From contig NZ_PCOV01000002.1 of NCBI RefSeq assembly GCF_002979435.1, forward strand, positions 310,001 through 374,000: a stretch of 64,000 nucleotides of DNA, in the 5' to 3' direction. The number at the start of each line of letters is the position of its first letter. The first letter of the stretch is position 1. Below the pieces are notes generated by a model. The model was given only the letters and a program-made list of their open reading frames with translations. It was not told the DNA's origin and did no database searches. This document shows, in pieces, positions 40,784-49,175 of the stretch. The stretch comes from Microbacterium sp. MYb66. Its GTDB lineage: Bacteria > Actinomycetota > Actinomycetes > Actinomycetales > Microbacteriaceae. The position numbers and the translations under genes were made by a program.

Positions 40784-41863
40784 ATGGCCACCCGGAGATC
40801 CGCAGCCCCGAAGAAGAGAGGGCCCGTCGTGGACGACGACGTCCTCCACGACTTCTACCGGCAGATGGTGCTGATCCGCCGGTTCGAAGAACGAGCCGCC
40901 CGCGCGTACACCCAGGCCGAGATCGGGGGCTACTGCCACCTGAATCTGGGCGAGGAGGCCACCGTCGCCGGCCTCATGGCGGCGATGGAACAGGACGACT
41001 ACCTCTTCACCAACTACCGCGAGCATGGATACGCCCTCGGGCGAGGCATCGCCCCGGGACGGATCATGGCGGAGCTCTACGGGCGCCGCGATGGCGTCTC
41101 CAAAGGCTGGGGCGGCTCGATGCATCTGTTCGATCTGGAAGCTCGTCTGCTCGGCGGCTACGGCATCGTCGGCGGGCAGGTGCCGCTCGCCACCGGCGCC
41201 GCCCTCGCGATCGACTACCGCGGCGGGAGCGAAGCGGTCGTCTGCGTGATGGGAGACGGGACGACGAACATCGGCGCCTTCCACGAGTCACTCAACATCG
41301 CCGCGCTGTGGAGTCTCCCCATCGTCTACGTGGTCGTCAACAACGGCCTCGGGATGGGCACCACGGTGGAGAAGGCATCCGGTGAGCCCGAGTTGTACAA
41401 GCGCGCTTCGTCCTACCGGATGGCGTCCGAGCGCGTCGACGGCACCGACCCGATCGCTGTGAGAGAGGCGTCGCTGGCGGCGCTCGCCGGCGCTCGAGCA
41501 GGCAAACCCTTCCTCCTGGAGACCGTGAGCGAACGCCTGAAGGGACACTCGGTGGTGGACCCGGCGAAGTACCGCACAGCGGAGGCTGCCGAAGCGCTCA
41601 AGGCCAATGATCCCGTCGCGGCATTCGCAGCACGGATGACGGAGTGGGGACTTCTGACGGACGAGTCGATCGCCGATATCGATGCGTCGTCGATGCGGAT
41701 CGTCGCCGACGCGGTCGCCTTCGCAGAGGCGAGCCCGCACCCGTCGGTGGACACGCTCTTCGACCACACCTATGCCACCCCCGTGCCCAACGACTCGCGG
41801 CGCCTCCCCGGGCAACCGCTGTTCGCACCGGCGCCGTTCCCCACGATCGGAGCACCCGCATGA
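40784..41863 (+). CDS. pdhA: 2-oxoacid (pyruvate/acetoin-type) dehydrogenase E1 alpha subunit
   Basis: The 359-residue thiamine-diphosphate E1 alpha chain. The TPP/Mg motif is VVCVMGDGTTNIGAFHESLN with GDG and the downstream Asn-Asn in YVVVNNGLGMGT. YREHGYALGRG, GRRDGVSKGWGGSMHLFDL and GGYGIVGGQVPLATGAALA are E1 alpha signatures. A basic N-terminal tract (TRRSAAPKKRGP) precedes the fold. The partner beta chain overlaps by 4 bp. Actinobacteria normally use the AceE-type homodimeric E1 for central pyruvate oxidation, so this alpha/beta form may act on acetoin, pyruvate or a branched-chain keto acid under TetR control. Confidence 0.93.
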   Translation: MATRRSAAPKKRGPVVDDDVLHDFYRQMVLIRRFEERAARAYTQAEIGGYCHLNLGEEATVAGLMAAMEQDDYLFTNYREHGYALGRGIAPGRIMAELYGRRDGVSKGWGGSMHLFDLEARLLGGYGIVGGQVPLATGAALAIDYRGGSEAVVCVMGDGTTNIGAFHESLNIAALWSLPIVYVVVNNGLGMGTTVEKASGEPELYKRASSYRMASERVDGTDPIAVREASLAALAGARAGKPFLLETVSERLKGHSVVDPAKYRTAEAAEALKANDPVAAFAARMTEWGLLTDESIADIDASSMRIVADAVAFAEASPHPSVDTLFDHTYATPVPNDSRRLPGQPLFAPAPFPTIGAPA

Positions 41864-42855
41864 GCATCATGACCTACCGTCAAGCGCTGCACGACACCCT
41901 GCGCGCCGAGATGCAGCGCGATGAGGACGTGATGCTCATCGGCGAGGAGATCGGCGTGTTCGAAGGCTCGTACAAGATCACGGCCGGTCTCCTCGCCGAG
42001 TTCGGCGAGAAACGCGTCCGCGACACCCCCATCGCGGAAGAGGGGTTCACCGGCGCGGCGGTCGGTGCCGCGATGCTCGGCCTGCGCCCTGTGGTGGAGA
42101 TCATGACCATCAACTTCTCCCTTCTCGCCCTGGACCAGATCGTCAACCACGCCGCCAAGATCTACGGCATGTTCGGCGGACAGGCCCGCGTGCCGCTCGT
42201 GATCCGCACTCCCGGAGGCGGCGGCCAGCAGCTCGGGGCCACCCACTCGCAGAACGTCGAGCTGTACTACGCATTCGTCCCCGGCCTGAAGGTCGTCGCG
42301 CCCTCCAATCCTGCCGATGCGAAGGCACTGCTGCTCGCGGCGATCCGCGACGACGACCCCGTCCTGTTCCTGGAGAACCTTGCGCTGTACAACACGAAGG
42401 GCGAAGTCCCCGACGACGAGACCCCCGCGGAGATCGGACGTGCTGCGATCACACGGCCCGGCACGGACATCACCGTCGTCGCCTACTCGCGCATGGCCGC
42501 CGTGGCGTTGCAGGTCGCCGAGGAGCTGGCCGCGACCGACGGCATCGACGTCGAGGTCGTCGACCTGCGCAGTCTTCGCCCTCTCGACCGCGAGACCGTG
42601 ATCGCCTCGGTGAAGAAGACCCACTGCGCCGTCGTCCTCGAAGACGATTGGCTCACCTACGGCATCGGCGCCGAGATCGCGGCGACGATCTCGGACGGCG
42701 CCTTCGACTGGCTCGATGCTCCCGTGCGGCGCGTGGCGATGGCCGAGGTGCCGCTCCCCTACTCCAAGCCGCTGGAGACCGCGGCGCTCCCCTCGGCAGA
42801 AGACGCCGCCGCTGCCATCCGGCAGACCCTCGCCGCCGTCGCCCGCCGCGCCTAG
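41860..42855 (+). CDS. pdhB: 2-oxoacid dehydrogenase E1 beta subunit
   Basis: The 331-residue E1 beta (transketolase-like) chain. It opens MSIMTYRQALHDTLRAEMQR, has LIGEEIGVFEGSYKITAGLL, DTPIAEEGFTGAAVGAAMLG (catalytic Glu region) and RTPGGGGQQLGATHSQNVEL, and a C-terminal transketolase domain with DGIDVEVVDLRSLRPLDRET. ATG at 41860 overlaps the TGA of the alpha gene. It forms the alpha2-beta2 E1 with pdhA and hands the acyl group to the E2 encoded 13 nt downstream. All expected segments are present and length is normal. Confidence 0.94.
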   Translation: MSIMTYRQALHDTLRAEMQRDEDVMLIGEEIGVFEGSYKITAGLLAEFGEKRVRDTPIAEEGFTGAAVGAAMLGLRPVVEIMTINFSLLALDQIVNHAAKIYGMFGGQARVPLVIRTPGGGGQQLGATHSQNVELYYAFVPGLKVVAPSNPADAKALLLAAIRDDDPVLFLENLALYNTKGEVPDDETPAEIGRAAITRPGTDITVVAYSRMAAVALQVAEELAATDGIDVEVVDLRSLRPLDRETVIASVKKTHCAVVLEDDWLTYGIGAEIAATISDGAFDWLDAPVRRVAMAEVPLPYSKPLETAALPSAEDAAAAIRQTLAAVARRA

Positions 42856-42868
42856 AAGGACACCCCTC

Positions 42869-44134
42869 ATGATCGACATCCTCATGCCACGCCTCTCCGA
42901 CACCATGGAAGAGGGCGCCATCGCGGTCTGGCACAAGAAGCCGGGCGACCGGGTCGACGTCGGCGACGTGCTCGTCGAGATCGAGACCGACAAGGCGACG
43001 ATGGAGTACGAGGCCTACGAGGCCGGCATCCTCCACGACGTCCTGGTTCCCGAAGGCGACCTGGCCACCATAGGCATGATCATCGCCCGCCTCGACGACG
43101 GCTCCCCGCAGGCCTCCGCTTCCCCCGCTCCTGCGCCCGAGGTCGCCTCCGCACCGGCACCCGTCGCACCGGAGGAAGACCATCCCGCCCAGGGCGACGT
43201 CGCGTCGAGCGCGGAACGCGGGCGTGTTCTCGCGACCCCTCTCGTACGCAGACTCGCCCACGAGAGCAACATCGACCTCGCTCTCATCGCGGGCTCCGGA
43301 CCCGGCGGTCGGATCGTGCGAGCCGACCTGGAGGAGGCCCTCGAGCAGCGGCCGACCGCCGCCCCTGCGTCCGCGGACCGCGACACTCCCCGTCCCGTTC
43401 CGGCCGGACCGCTCGGGGACTCGGCCGACACCCGGGCCTCGACCCGCGTGCCTTTCGACAGGACACGAGAGGTGATCAGTCGTCGCCTCGCGGAGAGCAG
43501 CAGCGCCACACCCCACTTCTCGGTGACCGCGGTGGCGGATGTCGAACGCCTCCTGGCGCTGCGCGCCGACCTCAACGCGCGCCAGGAGGCGAAAGACCGC
43601 TCGCGCCTCAGCGTCAACGACCTCGTGATCAGGGCCGCCGCCGTCGCCCTGCGGGAGCACCCCGGGGTGAACGCCTCGTACTCCGCGGAAGGTCGCGGAC
43701 AGACGCTCCTGCACGGACACGTCAACATCGGGATAGCAGTCGCCTCGCCCACCGGACTCGTCGTCCCCGTGATCTCCGCCGCCGACCTCAAGACCGCCTC
43801 GCAGATCGCGGAGGATTCTCGTCGGCTGGCCTCGCTCGCCCAAGACCGCGGGCTCGGAGCTGCCGATATGAGCGGCGGAACCTTCACGGTCAGCAACCTC
43901 GGGATGTTCGGCGTCGAGCAGTTCACCGCGATCATCAATCCCCCCGAGGGCGCGATCCTCGCGGTCGGAGCGGCGCTGCCGGAGCCGGTCGCGATGGACG
44001 GGGCAGTGGAGATCCGCAGGCGGATGAGACTCACCCTCTCCGCCGACCATCGCATCATCGACGGAGCACTCGCTGCCCGGTTCCTCGCCACGCTCACCGA
44101 GCTGCTGGAGCATCCGCTGGACCTCCTCGTCTGA
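42869..44134 (+). CDS. pdhC: Dihydrolipoamide acyltransferase (E2)
   Basis: The 421-residue E2 core. A single lipoyl domain has the acceptor Lys42 in EIETDKATMEYEA. A Pro/Ala-rich linker (about 85-110) leads to the E1/E3-binding domain ATPLVRRLAHESNIDLALI then AGSGPGGRIVRADL, and the catalytic domain ends TLSADHRIIDGALAARFL with the DHRxxDG active site. FTVSNLGMFGVEQFTAIINP is also diagnostic. A GAAGGA ribosome site lies 9-10 nt before the ATG. There is no dihydrolipoamide dehydrogenase gene behind it, so E3 must come from elsewhere in the genome. Confidence 0.95.
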   Translation: MIDILMPRLSDTMEEGAIAVWHKKPGDRVDVGDVLVEIETDKATMEYEAYEAGILHDVLVPEGDLATIGMIIARLDDGSPQASASPAPAPEVASAPAPVAPEEDHPAQGDVASSAERGRVLATPLVRRLAHESNIDLALIAGSGPGGRIVRADLEEALEQRPTAAPASADRDTPRPVPAGPLGDSADTRASTRVPFDRTREVISRRLAESSSATPHFSVTAVADVERLLALRADLNARQEAKDRSRLSVNDLVIRAAAVALREHPGVNASYSAEGRGQTLLHGHVNIGIAVASPTGLVVPVISAADLKTASQIAEDSRRLASLAQDRGLGAADMSGGTFTVSNLGMFGVEQFTAIINPPEGAILAVGAALPEPVAMDGAVEIRRRMRLTLSADHRIIDGALAARFLATLTELLEHPLDLLV

Positions 44135-44335
44135 GCTCCGCTCCCATGCGCACCACGAGGCTCCGGGGCGAGCCCCCTCGCTCGAGCCTGTGAGCGCATG
44201 CAGGTTGGGCGCGTACCGTCGACGGTGAACCCACCGTCCTGCGAGGGCCGCCTCCGACGACGACCGGGAATCGATGATGACTGGGTCGCAGAACGCGGTG
44301 CCGCCGCAGCGGTCGGCGCCGGAGAAGAGGTCATC

Positions 44336-45436
44336 ATGGACGGCATCCGTCCGACCATCCGCACCCGCCCGCGCGACAGCGCGCCCCGCGCGTCGAGCAC
44401 CTTCACGGAACTCGCCCAGCAGGTCCGGGGGCGAGGGCTGCTCCACCGCCGATACGGCTACTACTGGACGAAGCTCATCGCCGCCCCCATCGTCGTGGGG
44501 GTCTGCCTCCTTGCCTTCGTGTGGATCGGCGAGAGCTGGTGGCAGCTGTTCACCGCCGTCGTGCTGGCGATCGTCTTCACCCAGATCGCCTTCCTCGGAC
44601 ACGACGCCGCTCACCGGCAGATCTTCGTGTCCGGCCGATGGAACGACTGGATCAGCATCATCCTGGGCGATCTGCTGGTCGGCATGAGCTACGGGTGGTG
44701 GCAGCACAAGCACACCCGCCACCACGCCAACCCCAACAAGCTCGGATCGGACCCCGACACCGAGCTCCCCGTCATCGCCGTCTCCGCCGAGGCCGCAGCG
44801 AGGCATCAGGGACCGGCCATCACGTGGCTGCGCGGACACCAGGGTCTGCTGTTCTTCCCGATCCTGCTCCTCGAAGGACTCTCCCTGCACGCCTCGAGCG
44901 TGCGACGCATGTTCATGCGGGGTCGGCTCGAGCGGCGGTGGGCGGAGATCGCGTTCCTCAGCATCCGCATGATCGGGTACCTGGTGCTGGTGTTCATCGT
45001 CCTCTCCCCCGGGATCGCGTTCGTCTTCCTCGCGGTGCAGCTGGGGCTGTTCGGCTTCTACATGGGCATCGCCTTCGCTCCCAATCACAAGGGGATGCCG
45101 ATGGTGCCGAGGGACATGACCCTGGACTTCCTCCGACGCCAGGTCCTGATGAGCCGCAACGTCCGAGGAGGCCGCTTCCTCGACATCGCGATGGGCGGCC
45201 TGAACTACCAGGTCGAACACCATCTGTTCCCGTCGATGCCGCGCCCGCACCTGCGCCGGGCCGCGCCCCTCATCGCCGAATACTGTCGAGCGCACGATGT
45301 GCCGTACACGCAGGTCGGTCTGTTCGCCTCCTACGCGATCGTGATCCGCTACATCAACCGCGTCGGACTCGGCGAGCGCGACGTGTTCACCTGCCCCCTC
45401 GTCGAGCAGCGCAGCCTGAGCGCGGTGGTCGGATGA
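44336..45436 (+). CDS. Membrane fatty-acid desaturase
   Basis: A 366-residue di-iron desaturase. The three histidine boxes are FLGHDAAHRQI (HxxxH), WWQHKHTRHHANPN (HxxxHH region) and LNYQVEHHLFPSMP (QxxHH), separated by hydrophobic helices, matching acyl-lipid or acyl-CoA front-end/delta-9-like desaturases. GGAGAAGAGG stands 5-6 nt before the ATG at 44336; the open frame upstream to 44198 has no family sequence. It is probably transcribed on its own or by read-through from pdhC, 201 nt upstream. It would adjust membrane fluidity, which fits with cold adaptation suggested by the next gene. Confidence 0.92.
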   Translation: MDGIRPTIRTRPRDSAPRASSTFTELAQQVRGRGLLHRRYGYYWTKLIAAPIVVGVCLLAFVWIGESWWQLFTAVVLAIVFTQIAFLGHDAAHRQIFVSGRWNDWISIILGDLLVGMSYGWWQHKHTRHHANPNKLGSDPDTELPVIAVSAEAAARHQGPAITWLRGHQGLLFFPILLLEGLSLHASSVRRMFMRGRLERRWAEIAFLSIRMIGYLVLVFIVLSPGIAFVFLAVQLGLFGFYMGIAFAPNHKGMPMVPRDMTLDFLRRQVLMSRNVRGGRFLDIAMGGLNYQVEHHLFPSMPRPHLRRAAPLIAEYCRAHDVPYTQVGLFASYAIVIRYINRVGLGERDVFTCPLVEQRSLSAVVG

Positions 45437-45632
45437 CACGGCGTACGGCTGACCGGTCTGCCCCTGTTCACGAGGCCTGCGGGATCGGGGCGCATGCGCG
45501 TCAAGGTGACGATTGAGCTGTCAATTCAGCGCATCGGGCACGGTGACGACCGGCAGGTGATAGACCTGCGATCAGGCGCGGACCTGTTGACCGCAGTTGA
45601 TGACGATGCCCCTCCCGAACGGAAGGCTCGTC

Positions 45633-46799
45633 ATGTCCCGCATTCGTGCACGTGCAACCCTGGCTGCCGCGGCAGTCGCCGTCGCCGGCGCGCTCGCCCT
45701 GGCACTGGTGCCGACCGCTGCCATGGCCGCGACGACGATCGATGGTCCGATCGACCTCGGCACCGCGGCACCGTTCTCGGTGCTCGCGTCGTCGACGGTC
45801 ACCAACACCGGGCCGTCCGTGATCAACGGCGACGTCGGACTGAGCCCGGGAACCTCGATCACGGGATTCCCGCCCGGCATCGTCAACGGGACGACTCATG
45901 CCACCGACACGGTCGCTGCTCAGGCCCGGGCCGACCTCACCACGGCGTACAACGTGGCGGCAGGGCTCACACCCGTCGCCTCGGGTCTCGGTGACCTCAC
46001 CGGCGCGTCGCTGACTCCAGGGGTGTATGCGGGAGGCACGCTCTCGGTGACGGGTGAGCTGACGCTGGCCGGCACCGCCGAGTCGGTCTGGATCTTCCAG
46101 GCCGCGTCGACTCTGACCATCGGCACGGGCGCGATCGTCACCGTGACCGGCGGCGCGAGCGCCTGCAACGTCTTCTGGCAGGTGGGCAGCTCAGCGCGAA
46201 TCGGTTCCGGTGCCCAGTTCGTCGGGACTGTGATGGCGGACATCTCGGTCACCGCAGAAACCGCGGCGACGGTCACCGGCCGCCTTCTCGCACGTACCGG
46301 CGCCGTGACTCTCGATACCAACACGCTCAACGCCCCGACGGGTTGCACCACGCCCGTCGGCACGGTTCGCACGAGCCCCGAGATCACCTCCGCCGCGCCC
46401 GCCCCGGGGCAGGCCGGCGTGGACTACGGACACACGATCACATCGTCCGCCCAGCCCCAGGCCGCGTACGCCATCGTCAGCGGCGCGCTTCCGCCGGGCC
46501 TGACCATCGACTCGGCGACCGGGGTCATCTCCGGCCGGCCGACGACTCCCGGCACCTACTCGTTCACGGTGAGCGCAGGAAACGGAACACTCCCCGATGC
46601 GACGGCGTCCTACACGATCACCATCGCCGCGGCCGCGTCCCCTGCCGGCGCACCCCTCGCCGGCGCCGGGGCCGGTGGCGAGTTGGCGGAAAGCGGTATG
46701 GAGGTCGGCTCTGCTCCGTTGACGGCGATCGCCGCGATCGCCCTCGGCGCGGTCATCCTCCTGGTCAACAGCCGAGGGCGTTCTCGCGTCGCGAACTGA
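45633..46799 (+). CDS. Secreted ice-binding-domain (DUF3494) surface protein with sortase-like anchor
   Basis: A 388-residue exported protein. The signal peptide runs to about residue 33 (AVAGALALALVPTAAMAATT). The DUF3494/ice-binding domain (about 35-220) begins IDLGTAAPFSVLASSTVTNT, continues with SVINGDVGLSPGTSITGFPP, and later ESVWIFQAASTLTIGTGA and CNVFWQVGSSARIGSGAQFV. A putative Ig-fold domain follows (PPGLTIDSATGVISGRPTTP). The C terminus is LAESG, a hydrophobic helix and RGRSRVAN, resembling the class-E sortase signal LAxTG with Ser for Thr. GGAAGG precedes the ATG at 45633. Family members bind ice or act as adhesins. Confidence 0.88.
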   Translation: MSRIRARATLAAAAVAVAGALALALVPTAAMAATTIDGPIDLGTAAPFSVLASSTVTNTGPSVINGDVGLSPGTSITGFPPGIVNGTTHATDTVAAQARADLTTAYNVAAGLTPVASGLGDLTGASLTPGVYAGGTLSVTGELTLAGTAESVWIFQAASTLTIGTGAIVTVTGGASACNVFWQVGSSARIGSGAQFVGTVMADISVTAETAATVTGRLLARTGAVTLDTNTLNAPTGCTTPVGTVRTSPEITSAAPAPGQAGVDYGHTITSSAQPQAAYAIVSGALPPGLTIDSATGVISGRPTTPGTYSFTVSAGNGTLPDATASYTITIAAAASPAGAPLAGAGAGGELAESGMEVGSAPLTAIAAIALGAVILLVNSRGRSRVAN

Positions 46800-46903
46800 C
46801 CGGCTGAGCGGCGGCACGACCCTGCCGGAGATGCGGGTTCACGGCCACAGAGGATTCCCGCGGACTGACCGGTGAAGCGAGGCAGCGGCCAGGAGTACGG
46901 CGG

Positions 46904-46931
46904 TTGGCTGGAGTGCACTGCGCCATATCAT
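46904..46931 (+). promoter_or_regulatory. Promoter of the 174-residue gene
   Basis: TTGGCT (46904-46909), a 16-bp spacer and TATCAT (46926-46931). The -10 ends 6 nt before the GTG start at 46938, consistent with a leaderless transcript. Confidence 0.6.
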
Positions 46932-46937
46932 GACGGT

Positions 46938-47462
46938 GTGATCCCGCGCGCTCTTCAACCAGACCTCGAGACCGCCGAAGCGCGGCACGATGCCGTGCTG
47001 CACGAGCTGCACGCGTACACGCGATTCGTCGACGAGCACGGCGACGAGAACGGATCAGCGTACGAGTCGATGTCGGCCCGGATCCGGCAGCTGACAGGAA
47101 AAGACACCAGCTCCGTCAACCTCGCGGAATGGTGGGAAGGCGAAGGCGCCGAGGTGCTGGCCTTCCGGCTGTCGCTTCCCGACCCGCCGACCGCCGCACT
47201 CGGAAGCGACGACATCCGCGCCATCGTGCACTGGCTGAAGGCGCCCCGGCTGCCGCGCTCAGGCTCCTTCGCCGAAGACTTCGAGATCTATCTCGATGAC
47301 TACTACTACGAGCTCCTCCGCCGGAACTGCAGCCGCTATGACCATCGGCTGCTGTTCGGTTCCCGGCGGAGCCCCGACGGTACGAGAACCGAGATGACGG
47401 TGGAGGAAGCGGTGGAATGGTTGCTGGCCCCCGCGAAATCTCTCCGTCCTCCCGAGGTTTGA
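46938..47462 (+). CDS. Conserved hypothetical protein, soluble, acidic
   Basis: A 174-residue cytosolic protein with no recognised domain. It starts with GTG (V/MIPRALQPDLETAEARHD), chosen because the promoter predicts leaderless transcription there. The longer open frame from 46872 lacks promoter and ribosome-site support. The sequence is rich in Trp, Tyr and acidic residues (NLAEWWEGEGAEVLAFRLSL; FEIYLDDYYYELLRRNCSRY), suggesting a folded alpha/beta protein of possible binding function. No neighbour suggests a pathway: a surface protein lies upstream and an SDR converges downstream. Function unknown. Confidence 0.75.
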   Translation: MIPRALQPDLETAEARHDAVLHELHAYTRFVDEHGDENGSAYESMSARIRQLTGKDTSSVNLAEWWEGEGAEVLAFRLSLPDPPTAALGSDDIRAIVHWLKAPRLPRSGSFAEDFEIYLDDYYYELLRRNCSRYDHRLLFGSRRSPDGTRTEMTVEEAVEWLLAPAKSLRPPEV

Positions 47463-47517
47463 CGGAGCGTGAGGCGCCTGAGCACGGGCACCGGAACGAC
47501 CGAGTCGATCGCGGGGC

Positions 47518-48309
47518 TCACAGCATCGCAGTGAGCACCCCTCCGTCCGCCCGCAGAGCCGCCCCGTTCGTGGCCGACGACAGCGGGCTCGCGAGGTACG
47601 TCACGAGGTGCGCGATCTCCGTCGGCTCGATGAACCGTTCGAGCAGGGTGGTGCGATTCTGGGCGATGATCGCGTCCTTCATCGCCTCGACCGGGAGCGA
47701 CTGCGCGTCCGCCACCGTCGCCACGGATGCGGCCACTCCGTCCGAGAACGTGGGCCCCCCGAGGACCGTGTTGACCGTCACCGATGTTCCTCGGGTGAGC
47801 TTCGCCAGCCCGTTGCCGACCGCGAGCATCGCCGCCTTGGTCATGCCGTAATGAACCATGTCCGCCGGCACGTTCACTCCCGACTCACTGCTGATGAATA
47901 CCACTCGCCCCCAGCCGCGCTCGATCATCCCGGCGAGCAGGGCGCGCGACAGACGCACGCCGCTCATCACGTTCACTTCGAAGTAGCGGGCCCAATCCTC
48001 ATCCGTGATCGAAGCGAACTCAGCGAGCCCGAACAGGCCGACGTTGTTCACGAGGATGTCGACCTGCCCCAGCGACTCCACGAGGCGCGCCACGTCGACC
48101 GCATTCGAAAAGTCAGCGGCAATGCCCGAGATCCTCGCATTCGGCTGCTCGGACCGCAGACGCTCGACGGCAGCGTCCAGCCGGGGAGCGTCGCGCCCGT
48201 TGAGCACGACCGATGCACCTTCGGCAGCCAGAGCCGCTGCGATCGCGTATCCGATCCCCTGCGTCGAGCCGCTGATGAATGCCTTCTTCTCTTCCAACTG
48301 CAGATCCAT
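47518..48309 (-). CDS. Short-chain dehydrogenase/reductase (MarR-controlled)
   Basis: A 263-residue classical SDR. AFISGSTQGIGYAIAAALAA is the nucleotide motif (SxxxGIG), DILVNNVGLFG the NNxG motif, VVFISSESGVNVPADMVHYG gives the catalytic Ser and Tyr, and MTKAAMLAVGNGLAK the catalytic Lys. It ends ALRADGGVLTAM, the usual C-terminal GG motif. The ATG at 48309 (MDLQLEEKKAF) follows GGGAGATTTC; an upstream ATG at 48345 would add MAPSEASITGDF. Divergent transcription from a MarR gene with operator-like repeats between them suggests that MarR represses it until a substrate or toxin appears. Confidence 0.92.
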   Translation of the reverse strand: MDLQLEEKKAFISGSTQGIGYAIAAALAAEGASVVLNGRDAPRLDAAVERLRSEQPNARISGIAADFSNAVDVARLVESLGQVDILVNNVGLFGLAEFASITDEDWARYFEVNVMSGVRLSRALLAGMIERGWGRVVFISSESGVNVPADMVHYGMTKAAMLAVGNGLAKLTRGTSVTVNTVLGGPTFSDGVAASVATVADAQSLPVEAMKDAIIAQNRTTLLERFIEPTEIAHLVTYLASPLSSATNGAALRADGGVLTAML

Positions 48310-48347
48310 GAAATCTCCCGTGATGGACGCCTCACTCGGCGCCAATT

Positions 48348-48395
48348 ACTTGCCTAGGAAACTCACCGTAGTCTTTTCAACTTGCTCAGGCAAGT
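48348..48395 (+). promoter_or_regulatory. MarR operator region
   Basis: The perfect repeat ACTTGC-TCAG-GCAAGT (48380-48395) and a related ACTTGCCTAGG (48348-48358) lie between the divergent SDR and MarR genes. The first covers the -35 region of the MarR promoter (-10 TAGTAT, 48414-48419); the second is 39 bp upstream of the SDR start. Confidence 0.65.
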
Positions 48396-48425
48396 CAAAG
48401 CTCTGTCGCACACTAGTATCGAGGC

Positions 48426-48923
48426 ATGACCGAGAACGCGGAGATTGCCTCGCTGAGCCCTCAGGAACTCGACATCTGGGCAGGCGTCGCGACCCTGCTC
48501 GAGCGGCTCCCCGCGGCGCTCGACGCACAGCTGCAGCAGGACAGTGGACTCACGAACTTCGAACACGGCATCCTCTTCGCGCTGTTCTCCGCCCCCGACT
48601 CGTCACTACGCCTCAGCGTGCTCGCCAGTTACGCCAGCTGCACTCTCTCCCGACTGTCACGAGCGATCTCACGCCTCGAGGCACGAGGATGGGTGCGTCG
48701 AGAACTCGATCCCACCGACGGGCGATTCACCTTCGGCGTCCTGACCGACACCGGCCGCGCGAAGGTGATCGAATCGACCCCTGCCCACCACGCTCTGATC
48801 CGTCATCTGATCTTCGACAGCATCTCCGCAGCCCAGGCGAAGAGCCTCGGCACGATCACGAGGAGGATCTCCGCGACGATCGGGCCGGACGACGGCTGGC
48901 GCCCTCAGGAGATCGAGAGCTGA
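48426..48923 (+). CDS. MarR-family transcriptional regulator
   Basis: A 165-residue regulator. The winged helix reads FEHGILFALFSAPDSSLRLS, then VLASYASCTLSRLSRAISRL (recognition helix) and EARGWVRRELDPTDGRFTFG (beta wing with D-x-R), flanked by the long dimerisation helices typical of MarR. A Cys in the recognition region (YASCTLSR) could be redox-sensitive, but that is speculation. TAGTAT ends 6 nt before the ATG, so the mRNA is probably leaderless. It diverges from the SDR gene and very likely regulates it and itself through the ACTTGC repeats. Confidence 0.92.
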   Translation: MTENAEIASLSPQELDIWAGVATLLERLPAALDAQLQQDSGLTNFEHGILFALFSAPDSSLRLSVLASYASCTLSRLSRAISRLEARGWVRRELDPTDGRFTFGVLTDTGRAKVIESTPAHHALIRHLIFDSISAAQAKSLGTITRRISATIGPDDGWRPQEIES

Positions 48924-49019
48924 GGGCGACGCCCGCCCACAGCTCATCACGCGAGGCCTCCAGTTCGAGCTCCTCGCTCAAGCGAACGATCCCGCCACGA
49001 ACTTTCCGTGACCAAACCG

Positions 49020-49048
49020 TTGCATTCGTTATCGGGCCGTTATACAGT
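49020..49048 (+). promoter_or_regulatory. Promoter of a short transcript
   Basis: TTGCAT (49020-49025), a 17-bp spacer and TACAGT (49043-49048). The transcript would begin near 49055 and end at the terminator at 49118-49151, giving an RNA of about 100 nt. Confidence 0.6.
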
Positions 49049-49057
49049 GATCACACG

Positions 49058-49090
49058 GTGAATGTTTGCTGTGGCATCCACCGCATGTGA
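49058..49090 (+). CDS. 10-residue ORF (VNVCCGIHRM), possible leader peptide
   Basis: GTG at 49058 begins ten codons reading VNVCCGIHRM before TGA. The ORF starts about 3 nt into the predicted transcript and contains adjacent Cys codons. The transcript ends at a perfect terminator 28 nt after the stop. It may be a cysteine- or His-sensing attenuator for the following MarR gene, or simply part of a small RNA. The very short length makes a chance ORF possible, and no sulfur gene is nearby. Confidence 0.35.
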   Translation: MNVCCGIHRM

Positions 49091-49117
49091 TTGCAGGACA
49101 CTCTTGGTGCAAGGGAC

Positions 49118-49151
49118 AAGGGCCGGTCGGGAGCCTCTCCGACCGGCCCTT
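49118..49151 (+). terminator. Strong intrinsic terminator
   Basis: AAGGGCCGGTCGG (49118-49130) pairs perfectly with CCGACCGGCCCTT (49139-49151) over an 8-nt loop and is followed by another T. It lies 25 nt before the MarR start at 49176, which has its own -10. Confidence 0.85.
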
Positions 49152-49175
49152 TACTGTTCCCACTATTCTGTGAGG

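Noticed and set aside
42653..45439. 928-residue minus-strand ORF over pdhC and the desaturase
   Set aside because: The plus-strand genes in the region have complete family motifs; this frame has none.
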